The position numbers and the translations under genes are program-made. Below, piece after piece: positions 54,914 through 63,063 of a DNA stretch of 64,000 nucleotides (the first letter of the stretch is position 1; each line of letters starts with the position of its first letter). Below the pieces are notes generated by a model. It made no database searches. It was not told the origin of the DNA and saw only the letters and a program-made list of their open reading frames with translations. Source of the stretch: JAOABP01 sp964590395 (GTDB taxonomy: Bacteria; Hydrothermota; Tepidihabitantia; Tepidihabitantales; Tepidihabitantaceae); the NCBI GenBank assembly GCA_964590395.1, contig CAZPVT010000022.1:1-64000 (forward strand), given 5' to 3'.

Positions 54914-56115
54914 CCCGCAATTTCCCCGGTGCGGATGGCATCGGTCAATCTTAACGCCCTTTTCACCGGGCCGACATCATGCACCCGCACGATGTCCGCG
55001 CCGTTGAGTGCCGCCAGAACCGCGGCGGCAATTGTTCCCTCCAACCTTTCTTCTGCCGGCAGGTTTAGAACCATGCCGATAAATGACTTGCGTGAAGGAC
55101 CAACTACCACTGGTAAACCAAGGGTGCGCAGTTCATCGAGCCGGCGTAATATCTCAAGGTTGTGTTCAAGTTTTTTGCCGAAGCCGATGCCCGGGTCAAT
55201 AAAAAGTTGTTCCCGCTTCATTCCCGCGGCAACCGCCCGCGCTACCGTGCTGTTCAGATAGTCAATAACCTCCTGCATCAGGTCCTGGTAAACCGGATTT
55301 TTATGCATCGTCTTCGGTTTACCCTTGATGTGCATCAGGACTGCGTAGCAGTTAAATCGGGCACAGGTTTCTGCCATCTTTCTGTCAAAAGTAAAACCGG
55401 AGATGTCGTTGATAATGTTGGCTCCTTCCTTTAACGCCACCTCAGCAACCCGAGCACTGGTGGTGTCAACAGAAATCGGCACCTTAACTTTTTTGCGGAG
55501 ACTTTTCAGTACCGGCAGCAGTCTTTTCAGTTGCTCGTCAGCAGGGACCGGATTAGCACCGGGCCGGGTTGACTCCGCACCGATATCTAAAATATCTGCT
55601 CCATCCGCCACCAGTTTTAATCCATACTCTATCGCCTTTTCCGGTTTTAGGTACCTGCCGCCATTGTAGAAGGAGTCCGGGGTAACATTTAAAATCCCCA
55701 TCAGATAAGCCTTTTTGCCAAACTCAAAAATAAGGGTGCCGATCTTTACTGGTGCCGGTCTGTTCAGTGCGTTTTTTACAGTGGTCAGTAATTCAGGAAC
55801 GAGTTTGTTGGCACAGCCCGGCTGGTGTTTAAGTCTGTTGGCTATCTCTTCAACTTGGCGCGGCGTGGCAAACAGGATGGCGGAACTTTTCCGCACCCGA
55901 CCGGAGATCACCTGGCGATGAATTGCGCAGTCCGCACCAACGATCAGCGCGGTCTGTTTTAAGATATTGGCGCCGGCAGTAGAAAGTTCATCAACTTTAA
56001 TCCGTAAAACCCGATTTTTTGTCTGAAATATTTGCCAGGCTTTCGGGTCAACTCCAACCCGTGCCAACTCCCGGTTTAAGTCTTCTTTATTCTCCAAAGA
56101 GAGCAGGCGCATCAT
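54910..56115 (-). CDS. folP: Dihydropteroate synthase
   Basis: 401 residues, longer than the usual ~270-280. The C-terminal ~270 residues are a classic DHPS TIM barrel: MGILNVTPDSFYNGGRYL, DGADILDIGAESTRPGA, INDISGFTFD, DPGIGFGKKLEHN and VGPSRKSFIG. The N-terminal ~125 residues (ANILKQTALIVGADCAIH) look like the DUF1984-type extension seen in some FCB and Chloroflexi enzymes. Condenses pABA with hydroxymethyl-dihydropterin. Starts one base over the rocD stop. Confidence 0.95.
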   Translation of the reverse strand: MMRLLSLENKEDLNRELARVGVDPKAWQIFQTKNRVLRIKVDELSTAGANILKQTALIVGADCAIHRQVISGRVRKSSAILFATPRQVEEIANRLKHQPGCANKLVPELLTTVKNALNRPAPVKIGTLIFEFGKKAYLMGILNVTPDSFYNGGRYLKPEKAIEYGLKLVADGADILDIGAESTRPGANPVPADEQLKRLLPVLKSLRKKVKVPISVDTTSARVAEVALKEGANIINDISGFTFDRKMAETCARFNCYAVLMHIKGKPKTMHKNPVYQDLMQEVIDYLNSTVARAVAAGMKREQLFIDPGIGFGKKLEHNLEILRRLDELRTLGLPVVVGPSRKSFIGMVLNLPAEERLEGTIAAAVLAALNGADIVRVHDVGPVKRALRLTDAIRTGEIAG

Positions 56116-57314
56116 CAGTCCCTTAATACCTCGGCAATTCGGGGTAGTGCCCAGTCGATATCCTCCTTTTTAATCACCAGTGGCGGGGCAAACCGGATTA
56201 CCATTTCGTGGGTGTCTTTGCAGAGGATGCCCTTTCCCAGCAGTTTTTCGCAGTAAATCCGTGCCGGACCTGCCTCAGGCTTTAACTCCACACCCACAAG
56301 AAGACCTTTACCCCTTACCTCTTTTACCTTATCGGTAAGGATCTTTTTAAGTTCGGAGCGGAAATACTCGCCCAGTTCAAAAGTCCTCTCCGGCAGCTTT
56401 TCGTCCAGGATTATCTGAACTGCGGTCTTTGCCACCGCGCAAGCCAGCGGATTACCGCCGAAAGTTGACCCGTGATTGCCCGGGACAAATACGCTCATAA
56501 TCTCCTTTGAAGAGAGAATCGCCGAGATCGGCACACAGCCCCCCCCCAGCGCCTTGCCCAGAATCAGAATATCAGGCTTAACATTCTCATACTCATAACA
56601 GAACATCTTTCCAGTTCTGCCCAGACCAGTTTGGATCTCATCAAGGATCAGAAGCAGGTTATTTTTCTGGCAGATCTCTTTTGCTTCCTTCAGGTAATTA
56701 GGGTCAGGAATAATTATTCCTCCTTCACCCTGAATCGGTTCCACCAGGAAGCCAACGGTATTTTCGGTGATCGCCGATGCCAGCACTTTAAGGTCGTTAT
56801 ACGGAATCACTCTAAATCCCGGGGTAAAAGGTCCGAATCCATCACGGTATAACTCCTCGGTGGAAAAACTGATGATGCTTATTGTCCGGCCATGAAAGTT
56901 GTTTTTACAGGCGATGATCTCGGCACGGTCCTTTTCCACGCCCTTTCGGGTATAACCCCAGCGCCGGGCACATTTAATTGCGGTTTCAACCGCTTCGGCG
57001 CCGGTATTCATCAGCAGTACCTGCTCCTGTCCGGTGAGTTCACACAGCAACTGGCAAAGAGGACCTAACTGGTCGTTGTGGAAAGCCCGGGAGGTGAGCG
57101 TCAATCGGTTTGCCTGTTCGATCAGCGTTTGAATGATGCGGGGATGACGGTGTCCCTGATTCAGCGCGGAATATGCGGAAAGCATATCCAGATATTTTTT
57201 CCCTTCCACATCTTCAACCCAGACCCCTTCGCCCCGGCAGATTACTACCGGTAACGGGTGATAATTATGAGCGGAGAAGCGGCCTTCTATTTTGATAAAG
57301 TCCATCGTCTTCAA
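56115..57314 (-). CDS. rocD: Ornithine aminotransferase
   Basis: 399 residues from TTG 57314 preceded by AAAGGAG. Class III aminotransferase: FSAHNYHPLPVVI start specific to ornithine transaminases, NTGAEAVETAIKCARRWGY, LDEIQTGLGRTGKMF, PLP-Lys in LILGKALGGG (~254), HGSTFGGNPLAC. Converts ornithine and 2-oxoglutarate to glutamate semialdehyde and glutamate. The truncated dehydrogenase at the window end takes the semialdehyde on to glutamate, so they form consecutive steps although other genes separate them. Confidence 0.93.
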   Translation of the reverse strand: MKTMDFIKIEGRFSAHNYHPLPVVICRGEGVWVEDVEGKKYLDMLSAYSALNQGHRHPRIIQTLIEQANRLTLTSRAFHNDQLGPLCQLLCELTGQEQVLLMNTGAEAVETAIKCARRWGYTRKGVEKDRAEIIACKNNFHGRTISIISFSTEELYRDGFGPFTPGFRVIPYNDLKVLASAITENTVGFLVEPIQGEGGIIIPDPNYLKEAKEICQKNNLLLILDEIQTGLGRTGKMFCYEYENVKPDILILGKALGGGCVPISAILSSKEIMSVFVPGNHGSTFGGNPLACAVAKTAVQIILDEKLPERTFELGEYFRSELKKILTDKVKEVRGKGLLVGVELKPEAGPARIYCEKLLGKGILCKDTHEMVIRFAPPLVIKKEDIDWALPRIAEVLRD

Positions 57315-57346
57315 TGGCTACTCCTTTCGATGATGGTTAACTCTTC

Positions 57347-57374
57347 ATTTTAATCTGAATCCAGTCTGAGTCAA
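57347..57374 (-). promoter_or_regulatory. Promoter of the rocD-folP-cdaA genes
   Basis: TTGACT at 57374-57369, 16-base spacer, TAAAAT at 57352-57347. A leader with AAAGGAG follows. Confidence 0.55.
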
Positions 57375-57408
57375 AAACAGACTTACAGGCCGATAAAACA
57401 CATTGGGG

Positions 57409-57436
57409 TTGATTTTAGTGATGTCTCAAGTATATT
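57409..57436 (+). promoter_or_regulatory. Promoter placed for a leaderless ferritin-like mRNA
   Basis: TTGATT at 57409-57414, 16-base spacer, TATATT at 57431-57436, six bases to ATG 57443. No ribosome binding site. Confidence 0.5.
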
Positions 57437-57442
57437 TTATTT

Positions 57443-57949
57443 ATGGACAAAAAAGAAGAGTTACTCGCGGGACTGAAAGAGGCAATGATTGCGGAAAGAA
57501 CGGGTATTGAGTTCTACACAACAGCCGCGGAGAAGACCGCAGACCCTAAGGGTAAGGAGGTTTTTCAGCGACTTGCGGAAGAGGAGAGAAAACACCTGGA
57601 GTATCTTCATCAGCAGTTTGGCTATTTGACAGGGAATAACGCCGAACCACAGCTTGATATCCAGAGTGGATTAGATCAGAACCAAGCCAGTCCGATCTTT
57701 TCTCCTGAGTTAAGGCAGAGGATTAAAACCGCTCACTGGGAGATGACCGCATTAGCGGTTGGTGTGGCACTGGAGCAGGCTTCAATTAACCATTATCAAC
57801 AGCTCGCCCGTCAGGCAGAGACAGAAGAGGTGCGCCGGTTTTTTGACTCACTGGTCAGATGGGAACAGAGTCATGCCACGGCGCTGCAGAAGCAGTATAA
57901 CTATCTCCGCGAGTCCTACTGGTATGAAGCCGGTTTTGCCCCTTTTTAA
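57443..57949 (+). CDS. Ferritin-like / rubrerythrin-type di-iron protein
   Basis: 168 residues. Four-helix bundle with ligands readable as AMIAERTGIEFYTTAAEKT (E...E), LAEEERKHLEYLHQQFG (E-x-x-H), VALEQASINHYQQLAR and VRWEQSHATALQKQYNYL (E-x-x-H). It lacks the C-terminal rubredoxin domain of rubrerythrins, so it is the short sulerythrin/erythrin-like type. Likely scavenges peroxide in an anaerobe. Convergent with the next gene, overlapping by four bases. Confidence 0.88.
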   Translation: MDKKEELLAGLKEAMIAERTGIEFYTTAAEKTADPKGKEVFQRLAEEERKHLEYLHQQFGYLTGNNAEPQLDIQSGLDQNQASPIFSPELRQRIKTAHWEMTALAVGVALEQASINHYQQLARQAETEEVRRFFDSLVRWEQSHATALQKQYNYLRESYWYEAGFAPF

Positions 57950-58512
57950 CGGCTCTTCGGCGCGCGGGAGAACTGAGAGAGTAGGTTATTAATTTTTCGT
58001 TCCGCGTCGCTTAGTTCGCGTTGGAGTTGCTTTTTTTTCTCCAGAGTGATGCTACCGCTCATTTCCATAATTTTGGCATTCATAACACTCATCTCCCGCT
58101 GAATCTGGGTCATCAGTTCCCGTTGTTCAGGAGTTGGTGTTTCGCCGATTACCTGACTTTTCACCTTTTCAAACCGGGCATAAATTTTTTCTAATTTTCC
58201 CCTTGCACGTTGAATTTCTCCTTTCCGCCCAGCGATGGTGGCTACGGAGTCAACCCTTTTTACCGGTCGGACAGTTTTTTCCAACTGCACCCGCGGTCTT
58301 TTCGGTGTTGATCTGGTGTGCTGTTGCCGGGCACCAAAGATGATTACCAAGGCACCCACGACACCGAGGAGTGCCAGTAACCCGCCGACAATGAAGATCC
58401 GGTAGTCAACAGTTGACTCATGACGCAGACCACGTGCACGAATCTTTTCCCCGCAGGCAAAACAGCGTTCCTGTCCGGGCTTTACCGGTTCACCACAGTG
58501 GGGACAGCGCAT
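57946..58512 (-). CDS. Zinc-ribbon membrane protein with coiled coil, function unknown
   Basis: 188 residues. N-terminal zinc ribbon MRCPHCGEPVKPGQERCFAC with four Cys, a membrane helix at ~37-60 (FIVGGLLALLGVVGALVIIF), a basic segment, then a coiled coil (~95-180, RARGKLEKIYARFEKVKSQV, ELMTQIQREMSVMNAK). Cytoplasmic ribbon and outer coiled coil suggest an envelope-sensing or scaffold protein. It lies four bases downstream of the pheT stop, so it is probably cotranscribed with pheST, but no shared function is evident. Confidence 0.65.
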   Translation of the reverse strand: MRCPHCGEPVKPGQERCFACGEKIRARGLRHESTVDYRIFIVGGLLALLGVVGALVIIFGARQQHTRSTPKRPRVQLEKTVRPVKRVDSVATIAGRKGEIQRARGKLEKIYARFEKVKSQVIGETPTPEQRELMTQIQREMSVMNAKIMEMSGSITLEKKKQLQRELSDAERKINNLLSQFSRAPKSR

Positions 58513-58516
58513 AATT

Positions 58517-60187
58517 TTATAAAAAACTGCTGAGATTGAGCTCAGCCATTACCACCGGTACGGTCAGTCCGAACCGTTCGAGTACCTGAGGGTGGGTTTC
58601 ACCACAGTAGCCAACCGGCTGTTGTTCGTGATTTACAAGCATGGCACATCTGCCGGATAGAAAAGGCATCCTTTGTGCCCGGACAAAGCCGATTTTTAGG
58701 TCCAACTCCCTTGTCAGCGCCTCCACTCCTGCTTTAACATCAGCAAAACTGGCTTTAGCATCCGCAATACCAAGCGCAAGATGGCGCTGGGGTTGTGCTC
58801 CGGTTTCAGCCTGGCGGTCAATGACAAATACATCACCGAGTTCAAAGATACTCTGGGGTAATGGCTGGGTGGAGTTCGAACCGAGGGTTTCGACAATTCC
58901 GGCCAGCAGATGACGTCGGAGGATACGCTGTTCAACACTTATCGGATTTTCTACCACCACAGTTTTACCGTCATCACTCAACCCCAGTTTTTCAAACTGC
59001 GCTTCCGGGCTGGTCAGGATCAGGCTCAGCACCTCAATGAAGCCCATTCCGGTTAATGCGGTTCGGCATAAACAGCAGAACTCTTCAATTCGGGCGGGTT
59101 TACTTTGGGTGGCGGTCGGAATCAGTTTCGGTTCTAAATTGTGATAGCCGTAGGCGATCGCAATGTCTTCAATAATGTCCCAGGGGTGCATCACATCGGT
59201 CCGGTATGCCGGGATAAATACCTTAAGTAGGTTTTCATCAGCGGTTTTTCCCGCGGTAAACCGCATCCGGTGTAAAAGTTCAATCAGATGTTCAAACCTC
59301 AACTCCACGCCGATAACTTTTTTTACCTCGTTGAGGTCTAATTCCATTATCTCGGGCGTCATTTTTGGGGTGGACAGTTTTTTGCCGTCAGGATAGATGA
59401 TTTCAATCTGCTGAACCTGGGCAGTGAGGTCGGCAAAAACTGCGGAGATGACATTTAATGTTCTGATGATCGCCTGCTCGTCTGATCCGGTGACATCGAT
59501 GAACAGGTTCTGGGTACCGGGTTTAACTTTTGTCGCTTCACTGTTGATGATCGGGGGCATGGAAAGCACCACACCGTTTTTGTCGGTAAGGAGGGGATAT
59601 GCGGGATAACCTGTTAGCAGGTGTTGATACATTAACCCTTTCGGATGGGTGGTGAGGATTTCCGTCGGGGTCTTGGGAGTGGTTTCACCCAGCGGGACAA
59701 AACTAATTCCTTGGGGCGTAACCGGTTGATAAACAAAATCCGGTTCAACCGTGTCCAAGTCATAAATTCCGATTGATGCCTTGTGCCGGTTACGACCTAG
59801 TCCCCAGTGCAGATTTTCTTGCAGGTCCATCAGGACTTGAAGCCACTGTTGATTCAGCTGTAGGTTGCGCACAACCATACCGACGATGTATTGCCGGATA
59901 TTTTCCAACCCTGGTTTCACATAAATCCGCACACCAGAGTTTTCAAACCGATATTCGGGCATACCGGTCTCAAGCGCTAGGTATCCCTTGATACTCCGTG
60001 CCAATCCACAGACATCAAACATATCTGGCCTTGCGGGCAGTAGGTTGAGTTTTAAACTCCGGTTTATGTTATCGATATCCTCAACATCACAACCCATCTC
60101 GGTTAGAACACGGAGCAACTCTTCGTCGGCGAGTTTTTTACCCACAAGGCTAGTGAGTAGATCGATCGGGACGGTAACTACCGGCAA
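58517..60187 (-). CDS. pheT: Phenylalanyl-tRNA synthetase beta subunit, archaeal/eukaryotic type
   Basis: 556 residues, against ~800 for usual bacterial PheT. It lacks the bacterial N-terminal EMAP/OB tRNA-binding domain and the C-terminal anticodon domain. B3/B4 editing-type region: TPQGISFVPLGETTPKTPTE, YQHLLTGYPAYPLLTDKNGV, SMPPIINSEATKV; B5 and the catalytic-like core follow (WDIIEDIAIAYGYHNLEPK, LSLILTSPEAQFEKLGL). This arrangement is that of archaeal PheT. Overlaps pheS by ten bases. Works with pheS as an alpha2-beta2 enzyme. Confidence 0.93.
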   Translation of the reverse strand: MPVVTVPIDLLTSLVGKKLADEELLRVLTEMGCDVEDIDNINRSLKLNLLPARPDMFDVCGLARSIKGYLALETGMPEYRFENSGVRIYVKPGLENIRQYIVGMVVRNLQLNQQWLQVLMDLQENLHWGLGRNRHKASIGIYDLDTVEPDFVYQPVTPQGISFVPLGETTPKTPTEILTTHPKGLMYQHLLTGYPAYPLLTDKNGVVLSMPPIINSEATKVKPGTQNLFIDVTGSDEQAIIRTLNVISAVFADLTAQVQQIEIIYPDGKKLSTPKMTPEIMELDLNEVKKVIGVELRFEHLIELLHRMRFTAGKTADENLLKVFIPAYRTDVMHPWDIIEDIAIAYGYHNLEPKLIPTATQSKPARIEEFCCLCRTALTGMGFIEVLSLILTSPEAQFEKLGLSDDGKTVVVENPISVEQRILRRHLLAGIVETLGSNSTQPLPQSIFELGDVFVIDRQAETGAQPQRHLALGIADAKASFADVKAGVEALTRELDLKIGFVRAQRMPFLSGRCAMLVNHEQQPVGYCGETHPQVLERFGLTVPVVMAELNLSSFL

Positions 60188-61698
60188 AGTTTTGCCTCCC
60201 GGAGCCAGTTGATATCTGCCCAGTAAAGTTTGCGGATATCGCTGATGCCGAAGCGCATCATCGCCAGTCTTTCCAGTCCCAGTCCCCAGGCAAGCACTCT
60301 TGTAGTACAGCCGAGTGGTTTTGTTACCTCTTCGCGAAAGATGCCAGCACCGCCCATCTCCACCCAGCCCAGTTTACCGAGATGGACAAAAACTTCAACA
60401 CTGGGTTCGGTATAAGGGAAATAAGAGGGGCGAAACTGAACCTCATTTGCTCCCATTTTCTGGTAGAACTCATTCAGCGTTCCAAACAGAGTTGCTAAGG
60501 TGGCGTGTTCATCAATGACGATGCCGTCAATCTGAATAAACTCGGGTAGATGGGTGGCGTCAATGTTCTCCCGGCGGAAGACCTTACCGATGCAGAAGAC
60601 CTTGCGCGGTGGCTTAGGGTTTGCCGCGAGGGCGCGGATGGTTGCTGCGGTGGTATGGGTGCGTAAGAGCAGTCTTTCTGCCTTAATTCGCTCCCAACGG
60701 TAACGCCAGCCTCTGGAGCGGGTGTCACCACCATTCTCATGGGTCATTGCTATGGCCATTACCAGTTTTTCATCCGGCAGATTACCGGTTTTCGGTATTG
60801 CCAGATAAAATGTGTCCTGCAGCTCCCGGGCAGGATGGTCCTGGGGTTGAAACAGGGCATCAAAATCCCAGAAAGCGGTTTCCACCACAGGTGAGGCGGT
60901 TTCTTCAAATCCCATCTCCAGAAAAGCCCGGCGTGCTTCGGCAATTATCCGTTGCAATGGATGTTCCTTACCCGGGTAGCGTGCCTTCACCGGTAGAGTA
61001 ACATCATACTCCTTAAATTTCACCTCGCGCCACTTTCCGGTGGTAAGCAGTTGAGGAGTTAAAAGTGTCTGGGTTGGTTCGGTAGCCTCTACTGGGGATG
61101 TTTCAAACCTTTGGGCTGTTAAGCGTCCATTTTTGGTTAATCGGAATGTCCGTACCACCCGTTTTTTGATCCGTACCAGTTCCTCTCTAACATGGAGCAT
61201 TTGTACGCCTTCTTGGACATCAATGCCCGGGAGATTTCTTATTAGATCCGGCAGAGCAATCGCTTCAATTGATTTTAGATGGGCACAGATCATTTCATCC
61301 GGTTCTAATGTACCGGACAGTGCGCCTCGTCCCTTTTCGGTCATCACTAGGCGGTTCTGCTTGCGAATAAACCAGCCTCTTCCGGTCAACCATTTAACGA
61401 TCGACCGGACATCTTCCAGACCAAGCATCGCCGGCAGTTGTGCAATTTCAAACTCGGACACCAGACCGATTTTTTCCAGTGCCAGTCGTTCCGGTAACTT
61501 CTCCTGCCAGTTTCGGCCTCGACGCAACTCCGGTATCTCCTCCTCTTCAATTATCAGCAGGTCCGCTTCCTTCATTTTAACTCCGGCAGCCATTACCAGC
61601 GATTGGTCGATCCCCAATATCGTTACGAGTTCAGCAACACTCAGCCGTTGCTCTGGGGCTTTTGTCAGGGCTAATAACAACCGGGACTCAATATCCAT
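60178..61698 (-). CDS. pheS: Phenylalanyl-tRNA synthetase alpha subunit, archaeal/eukaryotic type
   Basis: 506 residues, against ~340 for usual bacterial PheS. N-terminal ~220 residues are winged-helix DNA/RNA-binding-type repeats (LTKAPEQRLSVAELVTILGI, EKIGLVSEFEIAQLPAML) as in archaeal enzymes. The class II core follows: HPLQRIIAEARRAFLEMGFE (motif 1 region), FWDFDALFQPQDHPARELQD, RTHTTAATIRALA, FCIGKVFRRENIDATHLPEF (motif 2) and AWGLGLERLAMMRFGI (motif 3). Charges tRNA-Phe with pheT. First of the pheST pair, four bases before the cyclic-DPG synthetase stop. Confidence 0.94.
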   Translation of the reverse strand: MDIESRLLLALTKAPEQRLSVAELVTILGIDQSLVMAAGVKMKEADLLIIEEEEIPELRRGRNWQEKLPERLALEKIGLVSEFEIAQLPAMLGLEDVRSIVKWLTGRGWFIRKQNRLVMTEKGRGALSGTLEPDEMICAHLKSIEAIALPDLIRNLPGIDVQEGVQMLHVREELVRIKKRVVRTFRLTKNGRLTAQRFETSPVEATEPTQTLLTPQLLTTGKWREVKFKEYDVTLPVKARYPGKEHPLQRIIAEARRAFLEMGFEETASPVVETAFWDFDALFQPQDHPARELQDTFYLAIPKTGNLPDEKLVMAIAMTHENGGDTRSRGWRYRWERIKAERLLLRTHTTAATIRALAANPKPPRKVFCIGKVFRRENIDATHLPEFIQIDGIVIDEHATLATLFGTLNEFYQKMGANEVQFRPSYFPYTEPSVEVFVHLGKLGWVEMGGAGIFREEVTKPLGCTTRVLAWGLGLERLAMMRFGISDIRKLYWADINWLREAKLCR

Positions 61699-61701
61699 CG
61701 G

Positions 61702-63030
61702 CTAAAAATTCACCCGCGCCTTAATGATTTCAGTTAGATCTGGTTTAGACTTCTCTTCAAGACAGTATCTGACCCTGATCACCGGTTTATTGGTCTGAAT
61801 CAGCCGTCCTAAGTCAATCGGCGTGCCGCTGACTACCACATCACATGCTGCTTGGTCAATCGTCTGCTTTAACTCCACCAACTGCTCATTAGAGTAACCC
61901 ATTGCCGGCAGAACTCGATCAAGGTGTGTCCAGCGATGGAGTTCCTGCGCTAAGGCACCTTGGGCGTAAGGTCTGGGGTCAACGATCTCTCGCGCTCCGA
62001 ACTTCTCAGCGGCAATCCTGCCCGCACCATAGGCCATTTCACCGTGGGTAACAGTTGGGCCATCTTCGACCACCAATACCCGTTTACCTTTAATTTGATC
62101 CGGTTTATCCACGCTTAAAGTGGAGACCGCATCAACCAATATTGCACGGGGATTTACCCTTCGAACCGTCGCCTTTAATCGGGAGATCTGTTCTGGTGTT
62201 GCTGAGTCCTCTTTATTTATTACGACCACATCAGCCATTCGCAGATTGACCTCTCCGGGATGGTAACAGTCGGTATGCTCGTAGCGCAGGGGGTCGGCAA
62301 CGACAAACAAGAGGTCTGGTACATAAAAAGCGATTTCATTATTGCCGCCATCCCAGACGATCACATCTGCCTCGGCTTCAGCCCGGCGGAGAATCTCCTG
62401 ATAGTCACACCCAGCATAGATTACCATCTGGTTGTCGATATACGGCTCGTACTCCTCCCGTTCCTCAATGGTTACCCCGGCATCATCTAAATCCTGGTAA
62501 CTGGCAAACCGTTGCCAGATCTGCTGTTCCAGGTTGCCATAGGGCATCGGCTCCCGAATTGCCACAACCCTTTTCCCCATACTCTTTAGTATTGCATAAA
62601 TCCTTCTTGAGGTCTGGGATTTACCACAGCCGGTTCTGACCGCACAGACCGCGATCACCGGCTTTGTTGCCTTAATCTGCAGGAGTTTTGGCGGCAAAAG
62701 TCCGAATTTGGCACCCGCCGTGAGCACCTCACTTGCCCGGTGCATCACAAATTCATGTTTGACATCAGAATAGGCAAAATAGACCTCATCAACATTTAAC
62801 CTTTTGATCAAATCCGACAGTTCGTGCTCATAGTAGGTAGGTATGCCATTCGGGTAGAGTTTGCCTGCCAGGACCGGCGGATAGGTCCGCAACTTACCAA
62901 CCGTGCCCAGGTTCTGCTCCGCTGCCATCGTAAAACCGACCACCTCATACTCTGCTTTGTCTCGGAAGCACATATTGAACAGGTGGTAGTCCATACCTGC
63001 GGCGCCCATTATGATGACCCGTTTACGCAT
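61702..63030 (-). CDS. Cyclic 2,3-diphosphoglycerate synthetase family protein
   Basis: About 442 residues from ATG 63030, preceded by AAGGAGC; an ATG seven codons earlier lacks a site. N-terminal Rossmann part KRVIIMGAAGMDYHLFN, then P-loop VCAVRTGCGKSQTSRRI (~135-150) and NKEDSATPEQISRLKATVRR with a GTPase-like N-K-x-D; VVEDGPTVTHGEMAYGAG and VSGTPIDLGRLIQTNKPVI are conserved. It matches cyclic 2,3-DPG synthetase of Methanothermus, which makes a thermoprotectant from 2,3-diphosphoglycerate. Bacterial members are not characterised, so the product is inference. Confidence 0.8.
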   Translation of the reverse strand: MRKRVIIMGAAGMDYHLFNMCFRDKAEYEVVGFTMAAEQNLGTVGKLRTYPPVLAGKLYPNGIPTYYEHELSDLIKRLNVDEVYFAYSDVKHEFVMHRASEVLTAGAKFGLLPPKLLQIKATKPVIAVCAVRTGCGKSQTSRRIYAILKSMGKRVVAIREPMPYGNLEQQIWQRFASYQDLDDAGVTIEEREEYEPYIDNQMVIYAGCDYQEILRRAEAEADVIVWDGGNNEIAFYVPDLLFVVADPLRYEHTDCYHPGEVNLRMADVVVINKEDSATPEQISRLKATVRRVNPRAILVDAVSTLSVDKPDQIKGKRVLVVEDGPTVTHGEMAYGAGRIAAEKFGAREIVDPRPYAQGALAQELHRWTHLDRVLPAMGYSNEQLVELKQTIDQAACDVVVSGTPIDLGRLIQTNKPVIRVRYCLEEKSKPDLTEIIKARVNF

Positions 63031-63063
63031 AGACCGCTCCTTGCTTTCCACAACCGATGCCGG

